From: Epiperipatus broadwayi
Lineage: Eukaryota; Onychophora; Udeonychophora; Euonychophora; Peripatidae
Direction: 5' to 3'
Length of the DNA stretch: 64,000 nt
Assembly: GCA_028023455.1 (NCBI GenBank)
Contig: JAQFVV010000049.1
Coordinates: 4,887,149 to 4,951,148 of the forward strand
Shown: positions 36,150 to 47,859 of the stretch, one piece after another
Position numbering within the stretch: the stretch's first letter is position 1
Layout of the letters: the number at the start of each line of letters is the position of its first letter
Notes under the pieces: model-generated
Told to the model about the DNA's origin: nothing
Databases searched by the model: none
Seen by the model: the letters and a program-made list of their open reading frames with translations, nothing else
Position numbers and translations under genes: made by a program

Positions 36150-36840
36150 GATTAAACTTACAAAATTGATCTAAACATTAACCATTTAGATATTAAATGT
36201 TGTGTCTCCTATATATTTTAAATCCTGATGCATTTTGCATGCAGCAGACAGCAAATATATTGTGGAACACTTGTTCTACAAGAGAATTATCAAGCTTGAT
36301 AAAAAATAATTTTTGCTCTCTTAACCATTATTAAAGTTTGTTCTTCACGTAAGGGTAATTGTATTGATAAATTGTATGTATAAAATGCCATCTTTGTTTA
36401 TTGCACTCACAAATTTCCATATGCAGCTGCTATTATTTATGATAATAATCCACCAGTATTAAAATAGGTAATTATGTATAAGAGGACAATAACCACATTA
36501 AAATCATGGTACTTGTCAAGCATTGTTAGCTGAGAGGTCATCACAACTGCAATAACATATGAAAAAAAAATCATGGTACTTAGAATAAATATAAGATAAA
36601 AAGTCTTAAACACAATGTTGTTTGGAAAATTTGTTTTGACACGTATTTGTGAATCCATTAGATTAACTAAACTAATAATAAGATTGGTTTATCAGTAATT
36701 CTAAATTCATTTAGTTAAATTTGGATAATGATATAAATCAAGTTATACATAACATGTTATCAAGTATGTAATACATATAACAGTATACTTATCAAAAAAC
36801 ATATTTATCAATATCTAATTACCAGATCTGATATATATAT
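36150..36840. other. Sequence without recognised feature
   Basis: A 73-codon minus-strand frame (36437-36658) encodes a hydrophobic peptide. I could not tie it to a family and consider it likely incidental. Confidence 0.4.
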
Positions 36841-36845
36841 ATATA

Positions 36846-37062
36846 TACGACCATTATAAACCAGTCAGCACTTAGACAACTCCCAATTTAGATAATAATC
36901 CAGAATCTCAAGCTCTTGTTGGCAAGACAACATCCTTTTAACAATAAAGATGGAATGTTTATTGTTTAAAAAAAGGCTGCCTTGACAAAACAGTTTGAGA
37001 TTGTTGATTATTATCTATATTGTGATTGTCTAAGTGTTGACTGGTTTGTAATAGTTATTTAT
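36846..37062. mobile_element. MITE-like hairpin element of about 215 bp
   Basis: The terminal inverted repeats are about 85 bp, beginning ATTATAAACCAGTCAGCACT on the left with TGTTGACTGGTTTGTAATAG on the right. Matches include TTAGACAA, ATAGATAATAAT and CAATCTCAA. The centre is a smaller palindrome (AACAATAAAGATGGAATGTTTATTGTT-like). A TA tract lies on the left flank; a target duplication is not obvious. The element is non-coding. Confidence 0.7.
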
Positions 37063-37084
37063 AAACCCATTTAACCATGAACAT

Positions 37085-37755
37085 TATTGCACTTAATATA
37101 TATATTTATAAGAACTTGAACACAGACTTTCAAACTTTCCACAGCTATCCACTCCATCTTATATAACTGATACACATGAACACATACATGTGAAAAAAAG
37201 ATTTCCAATATATGTATTTCATGGTAAACTAGTACTCTTCAATTGGTCCAGATCACCACCTGCCACACATTTATACAATCATAGTTTATATTAAGATAGA
37301 AAATCTTCAAACATTAATGAACATGCTTCAATCTTCTCCACTCTCCAACTCTTTAGCCATCCATATCATTGAAAATCTGAGGATAAAATGATCAAAGCCA
37401 TTAATAATGCCAATATTATTGTCATACCCATGTTGATCTTAAGTCAATTTGACTCCTCACACATAGGACCTTAATATGTCCATTTAATTATATAGAAGAA
37501 GGATGGACAGAGTACAGGCTGAATATGTAATATTTAAATACATTTATATTGTTTATAAAGATTTGCTATCTTAATATAAACTGGGCAGTGATTGTATGGT
37601 GATTTTGACCAACTGATGTAAGCTGGTTCAGCATGAAATATGTATATTGGAAATCATTGATTTTTTTTATATGTATGTGTTATGTTTTTCAAATGTGTAA
37701 GATGGATTAGATAGCTGTGGGGAGTTTGAAAGTCTAAGTTAATGTCTCTATAATT
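37085..37755. mobile_element. Palindromic hammerhead-family element, copy 4
   Basis: A long left arm (37090-37480) and a shorter right arm (about 37555-37745) mirror each other. The right arm lacks the inner half (the blocks for TCCAACTCTTTAGCC and the central TTAAGTCAATTTGACT), so it carries an internal deletion. The left-arm hammerhead on the minus strand has TTGAAGA instead of CTGATGA, with GAAA intact. The right-arm hammerhead is the best preserved of this family and is listed separately. Confidence 0.78.
37598..37658 (+). ncRNA. Hammerhead ribozyme, right arm of copy 4 (one core change)
   Basis: The first box is CTGATGT (37613-37619; the last A is changed), GAAA is at 37635-37638, stem III is ATATGTAT and the cleavage triplet is ATA at 37644-37646. 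Stem I pairs CCAA with TTGG (37647-37650), then TGATTT with AAATCA across a 3-nt bulge. Copies 2 and 3 have TGATCT/AGATCA-type sequence at the same place, so the pair changed on both sides. The A9 change makes activity doubtful. Confidence 0.7.
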
Positions 37756-38290
37756 ACATAGACAATATAAATGTATAGTGTATTATAGTTTGATACTTGT
37801 TTGTTGATATATGCCATAACAAAAATATTTATTAATCCTCAAAAATGTTCAAATTTTATTTAATTTCAGCAGAAGCAATGTTTCTTCTGTAGTGATGACC
37901 ATAAGCATAAAAATATTATTCCCAGACATTTCATATATAGATATGCAAATGGAGTTATGGATAATATAGTAGTATGATGACATCCTTCCATGAAAGATAA
38001 GTTTGTAACATTCTAACTATTATATATTAAATTTTATGTTTTGAAAATGCTTAACTAGATAGATTTTATATATCTTACAATTGTATGTGATAGGGAGATA
38101 TAGTGGCTTATTCTATGTTATCCCAAATTCATCATGAATCTGACAATTCATTGTAAACTACCTTAGTCCTGGTTAATATGTTGCTATTAGATAGACCATA
38201 GGATAAATTCTAGTCAGTAATTAATGCATACAACTGATATCATCTCATTTATTTATCTTTAACTCCATCTCTCTTTTACATTACTACCAT
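37756..38290. other. AT-rich sequence, nothing recognised
   Basis: No coding, RNA or recurring repeat signal was found. Confidence 0.5.
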
Positions 38291-38294
38291 TCTA

Positions 38295-38456
38295 ACTGGA
38301 TTCCAAAAGATTATAAAAGACTTAGAAAAAGACAACATGTCAGATGGATAAAATAAGAAAGGTCCTAGGGTGATGTGGAGAAAAGAGGCTAGAGCTCAGA
38401 AAATGAGGATTGAACTTGGAGAGATGTTCATTCTGCAGTAGATTGATAATGGTTGA
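38295..38456 (+). pseudogene. RTE-type LINE C-terminal fragment, second copy
   Basis: The plus strand reads NWIPKDYKRLRKRQHVRWIK, then after a small deletion and frame change VMWRKEARAQKMRIEL and, past one stop, IDNG before the terminal stop and a GATGATGATAATAATA tail. It is the same C-terminal tail as at 1.9 kb on the opposite strand, but more decayed. The rest of the element is absent. Confidence 0.78.
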
Positions 38457-38479
38457 AAAAGATGATGATAATAATATAT

Positions 38480-41245
38480 ATAATGTATTGCTATTCTGTT
38501 ATTATTAATAATATAAAAACACTACAACAGAGAATAAAATTTATTAAATTAAGTAAATCAAGAAAACTTTCAACATGTGTGCATAATAATTACATCTTAA
38601 TACCCAAAAAAGTCAATAGCAATTCAATCATGAAAGGAAATATGGGCATAGTTTTGATCTTAATATTATTAAGATGATGAGCTAAGAAAGAAACCAGAAA
38701 ATGAAAGATCAAAGAGACATGGTACCTCAAACAAAATGAATATATAATGAACCAAAGAACTAATAGTATTCAAATTATCAAAAAATAAATCATTTAGATT
38801 ATTAACAGAATAACCATGATTATGATGTACACATGTCAAATGTATACTTGATTTACTAAATATCATTTAATATATATATATATATAATTAATAATTAAAA
38901 ATTTATGCAGGTTTTATGTGGATATTTTCCTAAAAGAAAATTCAAATGACTCAAAAAACATATTGATATTAATACATAATAATCATCAGTAACAAATAAA
39001 TAATTTTTGAATGTGATATTTTTTTTAAAAATATTTTTATTTTACTTTAAATAAATAATTTAGTCTCATAAATGAGTTCCAAAAATAAATATGTACAAAA
39101 GTATTTAGAGAAAGCATTAATTTAACTTTCAATTAGCATGGGATGCCTAGTATGCTTTCAACTACTTAATAGTCATTCTCATAGCACAAAATGTAAGAGA
39201 GATTTGTGATATTTATTAGATAATAAACAAGGCATGGAATTTACATAAAATTTGAATTTACATAAGCACAGTTACATAAAACATTTTTTGAAAGGATGAT
39301 GCAGAAATCTTTTTGGTTGATTGCATATCTGCCCCTGCCAATAGGCCAGGATTCCTTCATTTTATGTTCAGTATAATTGCATTCATAACAAACAAACCTG
39401 ACAGATGTAGGTTAAAAGCTGTGGCAAATTTGGTTTCATGCTCAAAGAAAATTGATTTGTTCTCAGTATGCTCTTTACTGTGATTATTTAAGTATCTATG
39501 TTATACATATTTATTTTTTTAATTACATTTTTGGAGATAAAGTATATTTAAGTTTTAATGTTATCTTTTGAAGACTTTTTAACATTTTACCAGTTTTCTT
39601 TTATTGCTTAATTAGACAAGCATTCTGTCTATAGATAATTTAGTTTTTAGTGAAGATCATTTAAATACCTTTTATTGTCAACAATTGTACAAAAAGGCTT
39701 CTGTAAATCTTATTTATTAAGATTTTTTTATCATACAGTCCTTTAGTATTTTCCACTATCTAATAACATTATAATTAATTTAATCCATTATTTAATAACA
39801 TTATTCATAATTTTTAAGTTTTCAATCTCTACAAATTTATTCCAATTCATATTATTATGATAATACTCTTCACTTTCCCACACAACTTTATTTTATTTTT
39901 CTAATTGTTTCAACTGAATCTGCAACCAGAGATTTGCAAAAATTTGAATAACATTATATTGTATTATAAAATGTTAAGTTATCAATCTCAAGTAGATTTT
40001 AATTTTAATGATGGCAATTAACATCTTATAATGTAGTGCCATATCATAAAATATTTAAAGATCTCTCAAATACATTGCAGCTTTTGGCTGTAACAGTTAG
40101 AAGAAAAAAATTCTTGACAAAGAGCAAAAAAGATAAATGTTATTAGTGTATTGAATTAAGTAATAAGTGAAGAAAATTGAATATATACTAAACTATATTA
40201 AGGATGATGGGTAAAGGTCTATTTAATTGCAATTTTATTTTGTATTTTAAAAAAATATATACATTACTAACTTTTAATTTTTACCACATATATTTTCATC
40301 TAAAAAAATATATACATTTATAACTTTTAATTTTTACCATATATACTTTAATCACAGAATAAAAATATCAGATAAAGGTAAAACCTCACTAATGATCATA
40401 GATGATCTCATAGTTATACCTGAATGGAGTTTGATAACTTTAGGATTAAAGAGTAATTATTTATTATTAATAATTGAATGTTTCATTGATCGGGTGGTCA
40501 TGTGACATTTATACGTCAAAAATGAAAGTTAATCTCAATCCAGTTATCTTTGGAGATAGTAATTCTATTACAATATCACATGACCCTGGCAATTATTTTG
40601 TTATACGTATATACGAAAATATTTATTTTTATCTGACTAAACTTACTTTACCTCATTTTTAAAAAAACAAAAACTATATAAACACATACATGCACATGTA
40701 GATTCTATTTCAATGCTTTAAAGAAAGGGGGGACACTAATTTTATTAAGTTTTAAGTTTAATTTAAATCAATATAATTACTGCGACAAAGTCAATTTGTG
40801 AAGTTTGTCAACAAAATATAGTCAATAATCATGTTTAAATCAAATCTTGGTGTGCAAACTGCTTTTCATCTGGTTTAGTATCTATACTGATTTGATTTTA
40901 CTATCAATGCATAAGCCATTTTAATAGAATTAAAACCCTAATCTAGTTTCAGAGCAGACAAAATACTTTACTGACTCAATATTGCTCTGATCTGCAACTA
41001 AGATGGCTAGCATCGATTCCTTTAACAGTTAGAGTATTTTTGTTATTTAAAAAAAAAAAAAACGAGTGATGTTTTAATACCGATTAACTTTGCAATTTTA
41101 CTGATTGTATTCTGCTTTCCCTATAGCTATTTTTTTAAATCCTAATGATACAGCGCTGGATCTTCGCATCCATTTTTAAAAATAAAAAGCAACGGCATTA
41201 ATAGATATTACGTACCAAAGAAATATAATACTGTTATAATAAATA
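38480..41245. other. Mostly unassigned AT-rich sequence
   Basis: Included are a TA run at about 38872-38886, a diverged SINE-like piece at 39350-39440 (compare 27820-27905), a two-copy tandem duplication listed separately, and a pair of opposite-facing TCATGTGA/TCACATGA words at 40498 and 40576. The patch 41060-41220 is somewhat richer in CpG. No gene is recognised. Confidence 0.5.
40249..40354. repeat. Two-copy 53-bp tandem duplication
   Basis: AAAAAAATATATACATT starts at 40249 and again at 40302. The units share AACTTTTAATTTTTACCA and differ at a few positions, so this is a short, fairly recent local duplication. Confidence 0.85.
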
Positions 41246-41249
41246 TATA

Positions 41250-41910
41250 CTGTTATAATGGTTTTCAACGTTTTTACTACTAGCGGCATCCCAATTTGAT
41301 ATTTTTTTCTTGCGGCACATCTACTTCTTTATATATTTTAACCTAATTGATAATATATAGTATTTAATATTTATGAGTACAAAATATTAACTCATGATGT
41401 CAAGTATTGGTGGTCGAGGGGTCAATGACAGCTGCTTTATAAGCAGTTGTCCCGGGCTAGCGGTTTCGTTTCCCGGCTGATGCTATGACACATGATAGAG
41501 AAGAAAAAAAACTCATAATCTGAAATATAAATGTTCTTTAATAACAAAATTGTTAAATAATAAATACAAGAAAATATAAACAATGGATATAATACATTTG
41601 CGCTTGGTGATATAGATTTAAAAAAAAAAGATGAAATATCTAAATAATTTTTAATGCATAAAAATCTTTTATCACATAAATAATTAAAAGAAAATTGCAA
41701 TATGACTAAAACATTTTTAGCAATATGAAAATACCATCTTTGTGATAACTTCAATTTCTTTATGTTTGAATCTTAAATTGCCATCAATTAATATTTTTTG
41801 TGTAGTAAAAAAAGTTGTGGTTTATTATATTTCCTAGATTTCCTGAAGTGTCACTGAGTTGCATGCACTAATGTGCCATAGACGTGGTCTTCCAAGCTCT
41901 GCTCTAAAGT
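41250..41910. mobile_element. hAT-like non-autonomous element
   Basis: The left end, ATGGTTTTCAACGTTTTTACTAC followed by GCGGCATCCCAATTTGATA and TTGCGGCACATCTAC, matches the common hAT-type end (CAGTGGTTTTCAACC...GCGGCACC). The right end, GTGCCATAGACGTGGTCTTCCAAGC, then TCTGCTCTAAAG, is its diverged inverted counterpart. The interior of about 600 bp contains a tRNA-like segment and a 105-codon minus-strand frame (41437-41754) without recognisable transposase. An exact 8-bp target duplication is not visible. Confidence 0.6.
41408..41488 (+). mobile_element. tRNA-like segment inside the hAT-like element
   Basis: TGGTCGAGGGGTC resembles an A box and GGTTTCGTTTCCCGGC a B box. Between them, CTGC-TTTATAA-GCAG forms an anticodon-like stem-loop (loop TTTATAA, central triplet TAT). 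A full cloverleaf does not close: the acceptor and T stems pair poorly. It is best read as a tRNA-derived SINE head or a tRNA pseudogene, GC-rich compared with its surroundings. Confidence 0.45.
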
Positions 41911-41914
41911 TTGA

Positions 41915-42955
41915 AGTGAGATTCTCATTTTGTAGCTTTATCCAATTCATTTATTCATTATTTAATTAGAGGAAGTATAAAAACATAAAATTATAAGAAA
42001 TGGGTAGTTATCAATGAAAAAAGTATCATTATTCGCATTGAACTCATACTATTTTTATATATTTCCCAAATAAGTTTAAAATTCTTTCTTTTATTTGATT
42101 TTTAGCAACATAACTACCCATACTAATTTGGAAAGCTATCTATTCTTAGATGGGGATTAAAAATTTTATTTTTCAAAGAAATACATTGTGAGTGAAGATG
42201 TGCAGTATGATTTATAAAGTCATTGCATGAATATTTGTGAAAATGCAAAACAAAGTGAATACAAATAAAGTTATACAACTCCTTGTTTCTACTTAATTGC
42301 TTTGAAATGACTTGTTTCTTCTTATAAACTTTAATACAGTGATACAATGCTAAATACAAAAACTAAAAGGCCACCTGGATTTATTCATACTTAATGAATG
42401 AAAGGGGAAGGGGGAAATTCAATGGAATTTCAAATCTTAAACTCACACTCAAATTCTAAACTATCATAGAATGTGGGAAAATTATTAGGTTTTTCCATTA
42501 AAAAAAGTTCAATAATAAAGTCATTGATTTATAAATAAATTGTTCTATGTATATTGTTAAAGTATTCACATTAACGTTGACATTGTGGCAAGATTTACCA
42601 CAATAATATATTAGGGTACAAAGATTGCTGAAATGTTCATCTTGTAATAACACATAATAATTAGCCTAAGTCTTCAAGCTTTGCTATATTTTCCACTAAA
42701 TGATTGTGATGTAATGACAATGATTTTATATTATATATATTCTTCATAGATATAAGTGTAATTAAAAGGTGAAGAAGCTCTACAATACGTTTGTTTTTAA
42801 GTAAATCTGTTTTCTTCATTTTAAAAATATTTGAGAATATAATATAATTAGGAAAATAAAATACATTTTTTGTTCATTTTTATAAATTGGTTTTTCAAAG
42901 GTTTTGACTTATATAAATAAGAAATAAGTACTTTAGTTATTTGTAAAGTAATTTT
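41915..42955. other. AT-rich sequence, nothing recognised
   Basis: No coding, RNA or recurring repeat signal was found. Confidence 0.5.
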
Positions 42956-42962
42956 TAAAAAT

Positions 42963-43008
42963 AGCTCCTCACTGATGAGAGCCATAAGCTTGAAACCTGT
43001 TTGGGGAT
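42963..43008 (+). ncRNA. Hammerhead ribozyme, single copy
   Basis: CTGATGA lies at 42972-42978, stem II is GAGC/GCTT around CATAA, and GAAA is at 42992-42995. Stem III is a minimal ACCTGT, the cleavage triplet GTT ends at 43001, and stem I pairs TGGGG (43002-43006) with CCTCA (one G-U). All core residues are present. About 75 bases downstream, AAGCTTGTTTTGAGCTATTAGCAGGC resembles sequence after the 48.2-kb hammerhead, so the two belong to one family. TCATGTGA follows at 43143. Confidence 0.82.
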
Positions 43009-43059
43009 GGGGACCATCATAGATAAAGGCTTCAGGTATTTTCTCTTGTAGCATTTATC

Positions 43060-43165
43060 ATAAAAAATAAAATAAATAAGCTTGTTTTGAGCTATTAGCA
43101 GGCTCTTTATATATTACATATTGGTAATACAAGCTGTATAGGTCATGTGACATATGACTGATATT
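43060..43165 (+). repeat. 3' flank shared by the single-copy hammerheads
   Basis: The words AAGCTTGTT, GCTATT and TTAGCA(G/T)GC occur in the same order here (about 43078-43102) and at about 48269-48298, at roughly the same distance after the ribozyme. They define the body of a low-copy ribozyme element whose ends I could not fix. Confidence 0.45.
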
Positions 43166-46100
43166 TTACTAAAAATAGATATTCAAAAATAATACTTTTT
43201 CATCACATAATGTCTTTAATTTAATTAAAGGCTACACATAATTAATAATTGATTGTTTAGAATCATGACTAATCCTAATATTATATTCAAATTCTAATCC
43301 ACAACATTTTTATTGACTATTTTTCTCAGTACAATAAAACTTTATTTTTTTAACTTACTACTATATGTATTTCGCGCCATCTAGTATAAGATTGAAAGAT
43401 TTAAAAACTCTTTTAGTATGATGTTCAATCTTTTACACAACAAATTTAATTAAATAATGCTTTCTTAAGAAAAGTATTTTATCAAAATAAACTTTCAGCT
43501 TAAAATTTTAGTGTATTTGTTTAAAAATGAAATTTATTTTATATACTTCTTAATTATATTTTTTTAAATTTAAAATAGTGAGTAGAAACCATATTTTAAA
43601 ATATATTCAAAAATAAATAAAAAGTTTTGAATATTGCTATTTTTTTATTATTTAACATAATAAATATCTATATTATAAACTTACAAAAATAAAAATAAGA
43701 TAAATATTGTTCTAATTATTTATAAATACTAAGTATAATTAAAATTGAAAAATATTTACTTATATGTATATATTGTTAGATTACATAAAAAACAATAAAA
43801 TTAATCAAAAATGTCTGACCCCCCCCCCCCCCCCAATAATAACTGTAAAATAAATAAAGATATGCTTGCAATTGTTTTTGTTTTTTATTGGCTACATCTT
43901 TTGCTAAAATATGTATCTAAAATTTATAAAATGCACAGCCAATGAAAGTATTAATGGGAATAAATTATGTCTAAACATGACTTTTTGTAAAACGTAATTT
44001 TAATAATTTATTATTTTGAATGTAATACCAGTAATATAAATTAACCTGTAATATATGTTGTTTTGGAATATATATATTTCATGTCTTTTTTTTTTTTTTG
44101 GTTACTTTGGGTAAATTGTTTTGTTTATTTTTCAATGAATAAAAACATATTCTTAATCAAATCTGTGTTTCTTATTTATTTGATTTAAAGTGTAAATTCA
44201 TAATAAATTAAATATTCTTACAAATAAAATAACTTTGGACATAAAGCATAACTGTAAGATTATCATCACAATTTCATACTAGCTTTCTATAAAAAATATA
44301 TCAAAAAAATAATTATTATCATCAAATATAAACAAATTTTATTATATACATTCAAATAATGAAAATGTTTTTTAAAATTTTAAAGATCAATGTTTCAATT
44401 AAAATATAAAATAATAACTAATAATAAAATTATTGACAATATTTATTTTTTATTTCAAAAAATTTTAATAGATTATTCAAACAAAAATATATATGTAAAC
44501 TTCGCATCATTGTTAGGAATAAATATTTAATCATTTCATGAGATGAAACAGTAAACACAAATCAAATTATGCTCGTTTTTCTGTCAGTATTTGAGTTAAG
44601 AATAGCTGATGTTAAACATATGAAAGTATATTTTATTCTACAAAAATTTGATCTACTTCTCTTGAAATACTGAATACAGCTAACATCTAGGTACAATAAT
44701 TAAAAATAAAATTTTAATTTTCTAAATGTTCCACCATTAAAGTTTTCAGACCTTCAAATTCATTGAACACGTTTGTTGTCAAGTAATTAAAACAAATTCT
44801 GGCTGTTAAAATGTATGATTTGAATTTCAAGTTCAATATAAATTTAAAAGTATCCTGCATTTTACAGTTTGTACAACTTAAACTACAGCACCAAATATAT
44901 TTGCTTTAATTAATTTAATAACATAGACTTCAGATAAATACATTAAAGCTTATTGCTAATCATTAATCAGACTAGAAATCATAATATTTTTAGTGTTTAC
45001 AACAAAGTTAAAATTCACAATGTAGCTATAAATGCATGGTGTTCATTTGGCACTATATAATGTTTTTATCTACGAGTTAGAAATATGTTTGCAGAATTAA
45101 AAAAAAGAAGATTTAATATAATTTATTAAAGAGTATAAACATCTGATAATATTTGCAAGACATTTTGATCAGAAAACCAGAATGATGTATTGAAATATTG
45201 GACAAAAATAATATTTTAATAGTAATACAATTTACTCTTTCTTTTACAACTCATAATATGATCTACAGAATGTTCTTAATACTTAAAATTCATTATATAA
45301 AGATTTGATTTACTGATTAATGTTCAAAAAACTTATTATTTTTTTTATCAGACATGAGCCCCATTTCTGGTAGAAATCAGAATAATATCAGTCTAGTTAT
45401 AGTTTCTATAATGCTTGGGATTAACTAGATTAGGGTGTGTGAATGTAATTAATAAAAATGAGCTGTGAGTAGATAAATGTTTAGCCATCAGCAAAATAAT
45501 TGACAGTTGATATTTAAGTTTATTAAATATTTTTTTAAATTTAAATATACAATTAAAACAAGTAGCAAAATAAAATAGAGTTTAATTACTCTTTAATTTG
45601 TTAATGGAATAAAAGAAATCTTCTTATACTAATATAATTGCAGTTTTTTTCAGAATAAGCCAAAATATAATTTTTGAATTATAGTAAACATGACAAATAT
45701 TTCTGCACCACATTATTGAGAATAAATTTTACTATGAATTTATATTTGCATTCAAAAAAATATTTTTTGTTTGTATTTACTATTTTTGTTATATATTGTT
45801 ATAACATAAATTATACACTTCTTGTGCTTATATTTTGAAGAATAAAGGATTCTATAAGAGTTGAAGCATATTTCAATCAAGTGAACACACTAAAAAATTA
45901 TTAAAGATGTAAGTTAGAGGTCATTAAATCCTTATTATCATTTGTAAATAATCATTAAAGTGTTAATGGAGCAAAAATGTATAAAAAATCTCTAGTTAAG
46001 AAGATTGTTTTAATGTGAAACTATTTTATTTATGCTATAGGCAAGAAACTTTTAAATCCTAAAAACATTACATCAATAGTAGAAAATAGGTGAAATTTAT

Positions 46101-47700
46101 GGCAAATCTAAAGTAGTTTATCAAGAAAAAAATGGCCACTGCATATTGACATACACAAACCTATTAACTACATGATATACTTGTTCATATCACATACACT
46201 AACCATTTCACTATGTTAAAAATGATCTGTTACTGCTATTTTGTAAGAACATAAGGTGTCATTTTAAAATCAAAGAGGTTAATGAAATGTCTTAATTTAC
46301 TATTAAAATTATATTAGATCCTCATAGAGTATATATAACTTTAACCATTTTAGCTAATTCCATGCTATAACAGAAAAACAGTCATGAAAATAGATAATTC
46401 GAGATTTTTATTGTAATATTATAGTAAATAGTTTTAATAGAATGGTAAGAAAGAAATGATATTAGTTTTTGTTTGCTCTTAGATCTCAAGAATTATCATT
46501 ATACAGATAAGTTCTATAGTAAAAAGTAAAGTAGAAACGATTCTAAAAATTTCTTTCATTTCAATGGAATGATGTTTTAAAGGGATTTAAACTTACATTG
46601 TGGAAAACAAAAAACAAATCTTGCATTATTCTAATAAAAAGTGAACCTTCTTTTTTAATTCTTTAAATAAATTAATAGCTTTTACTAAGGTTTTCTTCTA
46701 TTGTTATAATAAAATAAGTATATGATAATTTATTTTAAAAATAGTTTTATTTTGTCACAAACTTTATTTAAACAAAAGACTTCTCCCGATATATATATTT
46801 ATGACAAAATTATTCTCAATTTAATTAAATTACCTGGTCATCGAAATGATAAAGAAGATGAATAAAAACATTTGACCCAAAATTCAAAGTTACCTCTTTT
46901 ATTAAGAAAATATGAATAATATTTATCATGAGTTAGACTTATCTAAAATCAGGCTATACATTTTAAGTTCAAGATTAAAGAATTGGAATCTACTGAGTAT
47001 GATAATAAAGTTTGCTTTTTTAATTCTCCAATAAAAATGATCTTAGATCTTATAAAGATGTTAATTGAATTATATAATATTGTAGACAATTGACACGTGT
47101 TTACTGATTTTGACAATAGGAATTTGAAAATGATTGCTGAAAACATGAAGGAGGCTTGCAAAACAATAATTTGTTCTCAGAAAAAGTTGAATATTAGAAG
47201 TATGAATAAATAAATATATGTGGAAATATAAAAGGCATTATACATTTGATACGATTGTCATTTGATAACACAAAGCACCATATTATTTTTATGCAAGCAT
47301 GTCAGCAGAAAAAAACTCAAGCTAGAACACCTGAAAAAGTTTATTAAAGCAGGGAATAAAATCAAAATTGGATTCTCATATTTGTGAAACATGTTATCTT
47401 TAATCAGTGATTACATAATTTAAAGAAAGTGTTTTTGTAAATCATTATATAAAATACATAAGATGGTATATTGAAATTGACAACATGAAAAAGTGGAATT
47501 TTTAAAGTATTTGGAAAAACTTTTGGTGGTACAAATTTAAAAGCTATTCTGAAATATGGGAGGGATTAATATCATATGCCATTAAAATGTTGTTGTTTTT
47601 TTAAAATTATTATTTGAAAATTTATTAGTGTAAGTAAAATGAGATAATAAAAAATAAAAAAAACTGAAAAATCTATTGCTGGATAGTTCATAGCAGTTTA
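43165..47700. other. AT-rich sequence, nothing recognised
   Basis: Holds the poly-C tract at 43819 and a CTCF-like word near 43376 (see findings). Otherwise there are only short chance frames, for example 46949-47161 on the minus strand. Confidence 0.5.
43819..43834. repeat. C16 homopolymer
   Basis: Sixteen consecutive C bases sit in sequence that is otherwise about 80% A+T, preceded by ATGTCTGA and followed by AATAATAAC. No repeat boundary is evident on either side. Confidence 0.95.
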
Positions 47701-47732
47701 ACCAATAAGAATTGATAGAGATAATCCACAAT

Positions 47733-47807
47733 CTTGAGATCTATATCATGCCACCTTATCACTGCATGGTTTGGTACAGTGATAGAGTGGCAGACCATGG
47801 ATCTCAA
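47733..47807. repeat. Hairpin of about 37-bp arms with tRNA-like sequence
   Basis: TTGAGATCTATATCATGCCA and the following CTTATCACTGCATGG are mirrored by TACAGTGATAGAGTGGCA and GACCATGGATCTCAA with few mismatches and a loop of only a few bases. The right arm (GTGATAGAGTGGCAGACC) resembles the D-arm/A-box part of a tRNA. It may be a head-to-head pair of SINE fragments. Confidence 0.55.
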
Positions 47808-47859
47808 ATTTTACAAATTACTATCCAATTCTGTAATTTCCATTGGTAGAACACCTTAT

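Larger units (their letters stand above)
32540..36150 (-). pseudogene. Degenerate LINE with APE endonuclease and reverse transcriptase remnants
   Basis: Read on the minus strand, the order is an unrecognised upstream coding-like part (about 36.1-35.0 kb), an endonuclease (about 34.73-34.43 kb), then reverse transcriptase (about 33.06-32.69 kb). The endonuclease part shows FDLLAVTEIKF (catalytic-type E in a LxVTE motif) and later RDVAILINKK. The RT part shows a K-FDTVNHNYLIKIL block, PLSCMI and IYIDSLIREIN, and then LAYVNDVIIITRN, where the YxDD box has become YVND. Several stops and frame changes interrupt every domain, so it is long dead. The interval between the endonuclease and RT is split by a 273-bp insertion at 33968-34240. 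The clade cannot be fixed by eye; it differs from the RTE copies. Confidence 0.75.

Noticed and set aside
36437-36658. Hydrophobic 73-residue minus-strand frame, considered as a receptor exon
   Set aside because: The membrane-like character is common in AT-rich frames; no conserved motif, splice sites or neighbouring exons were found.
38984-39000. CTGATGA on the minus strand near 38.99 kb
   Set aside because: No GAAA box follows within the required distance.
41408-41488. A functional tRNA gene with anticodon TAT
   Set aside because: The anticodon-like arm is good, but the acceptor and T stems do not close, and the segment lies inside a hAT-like element.
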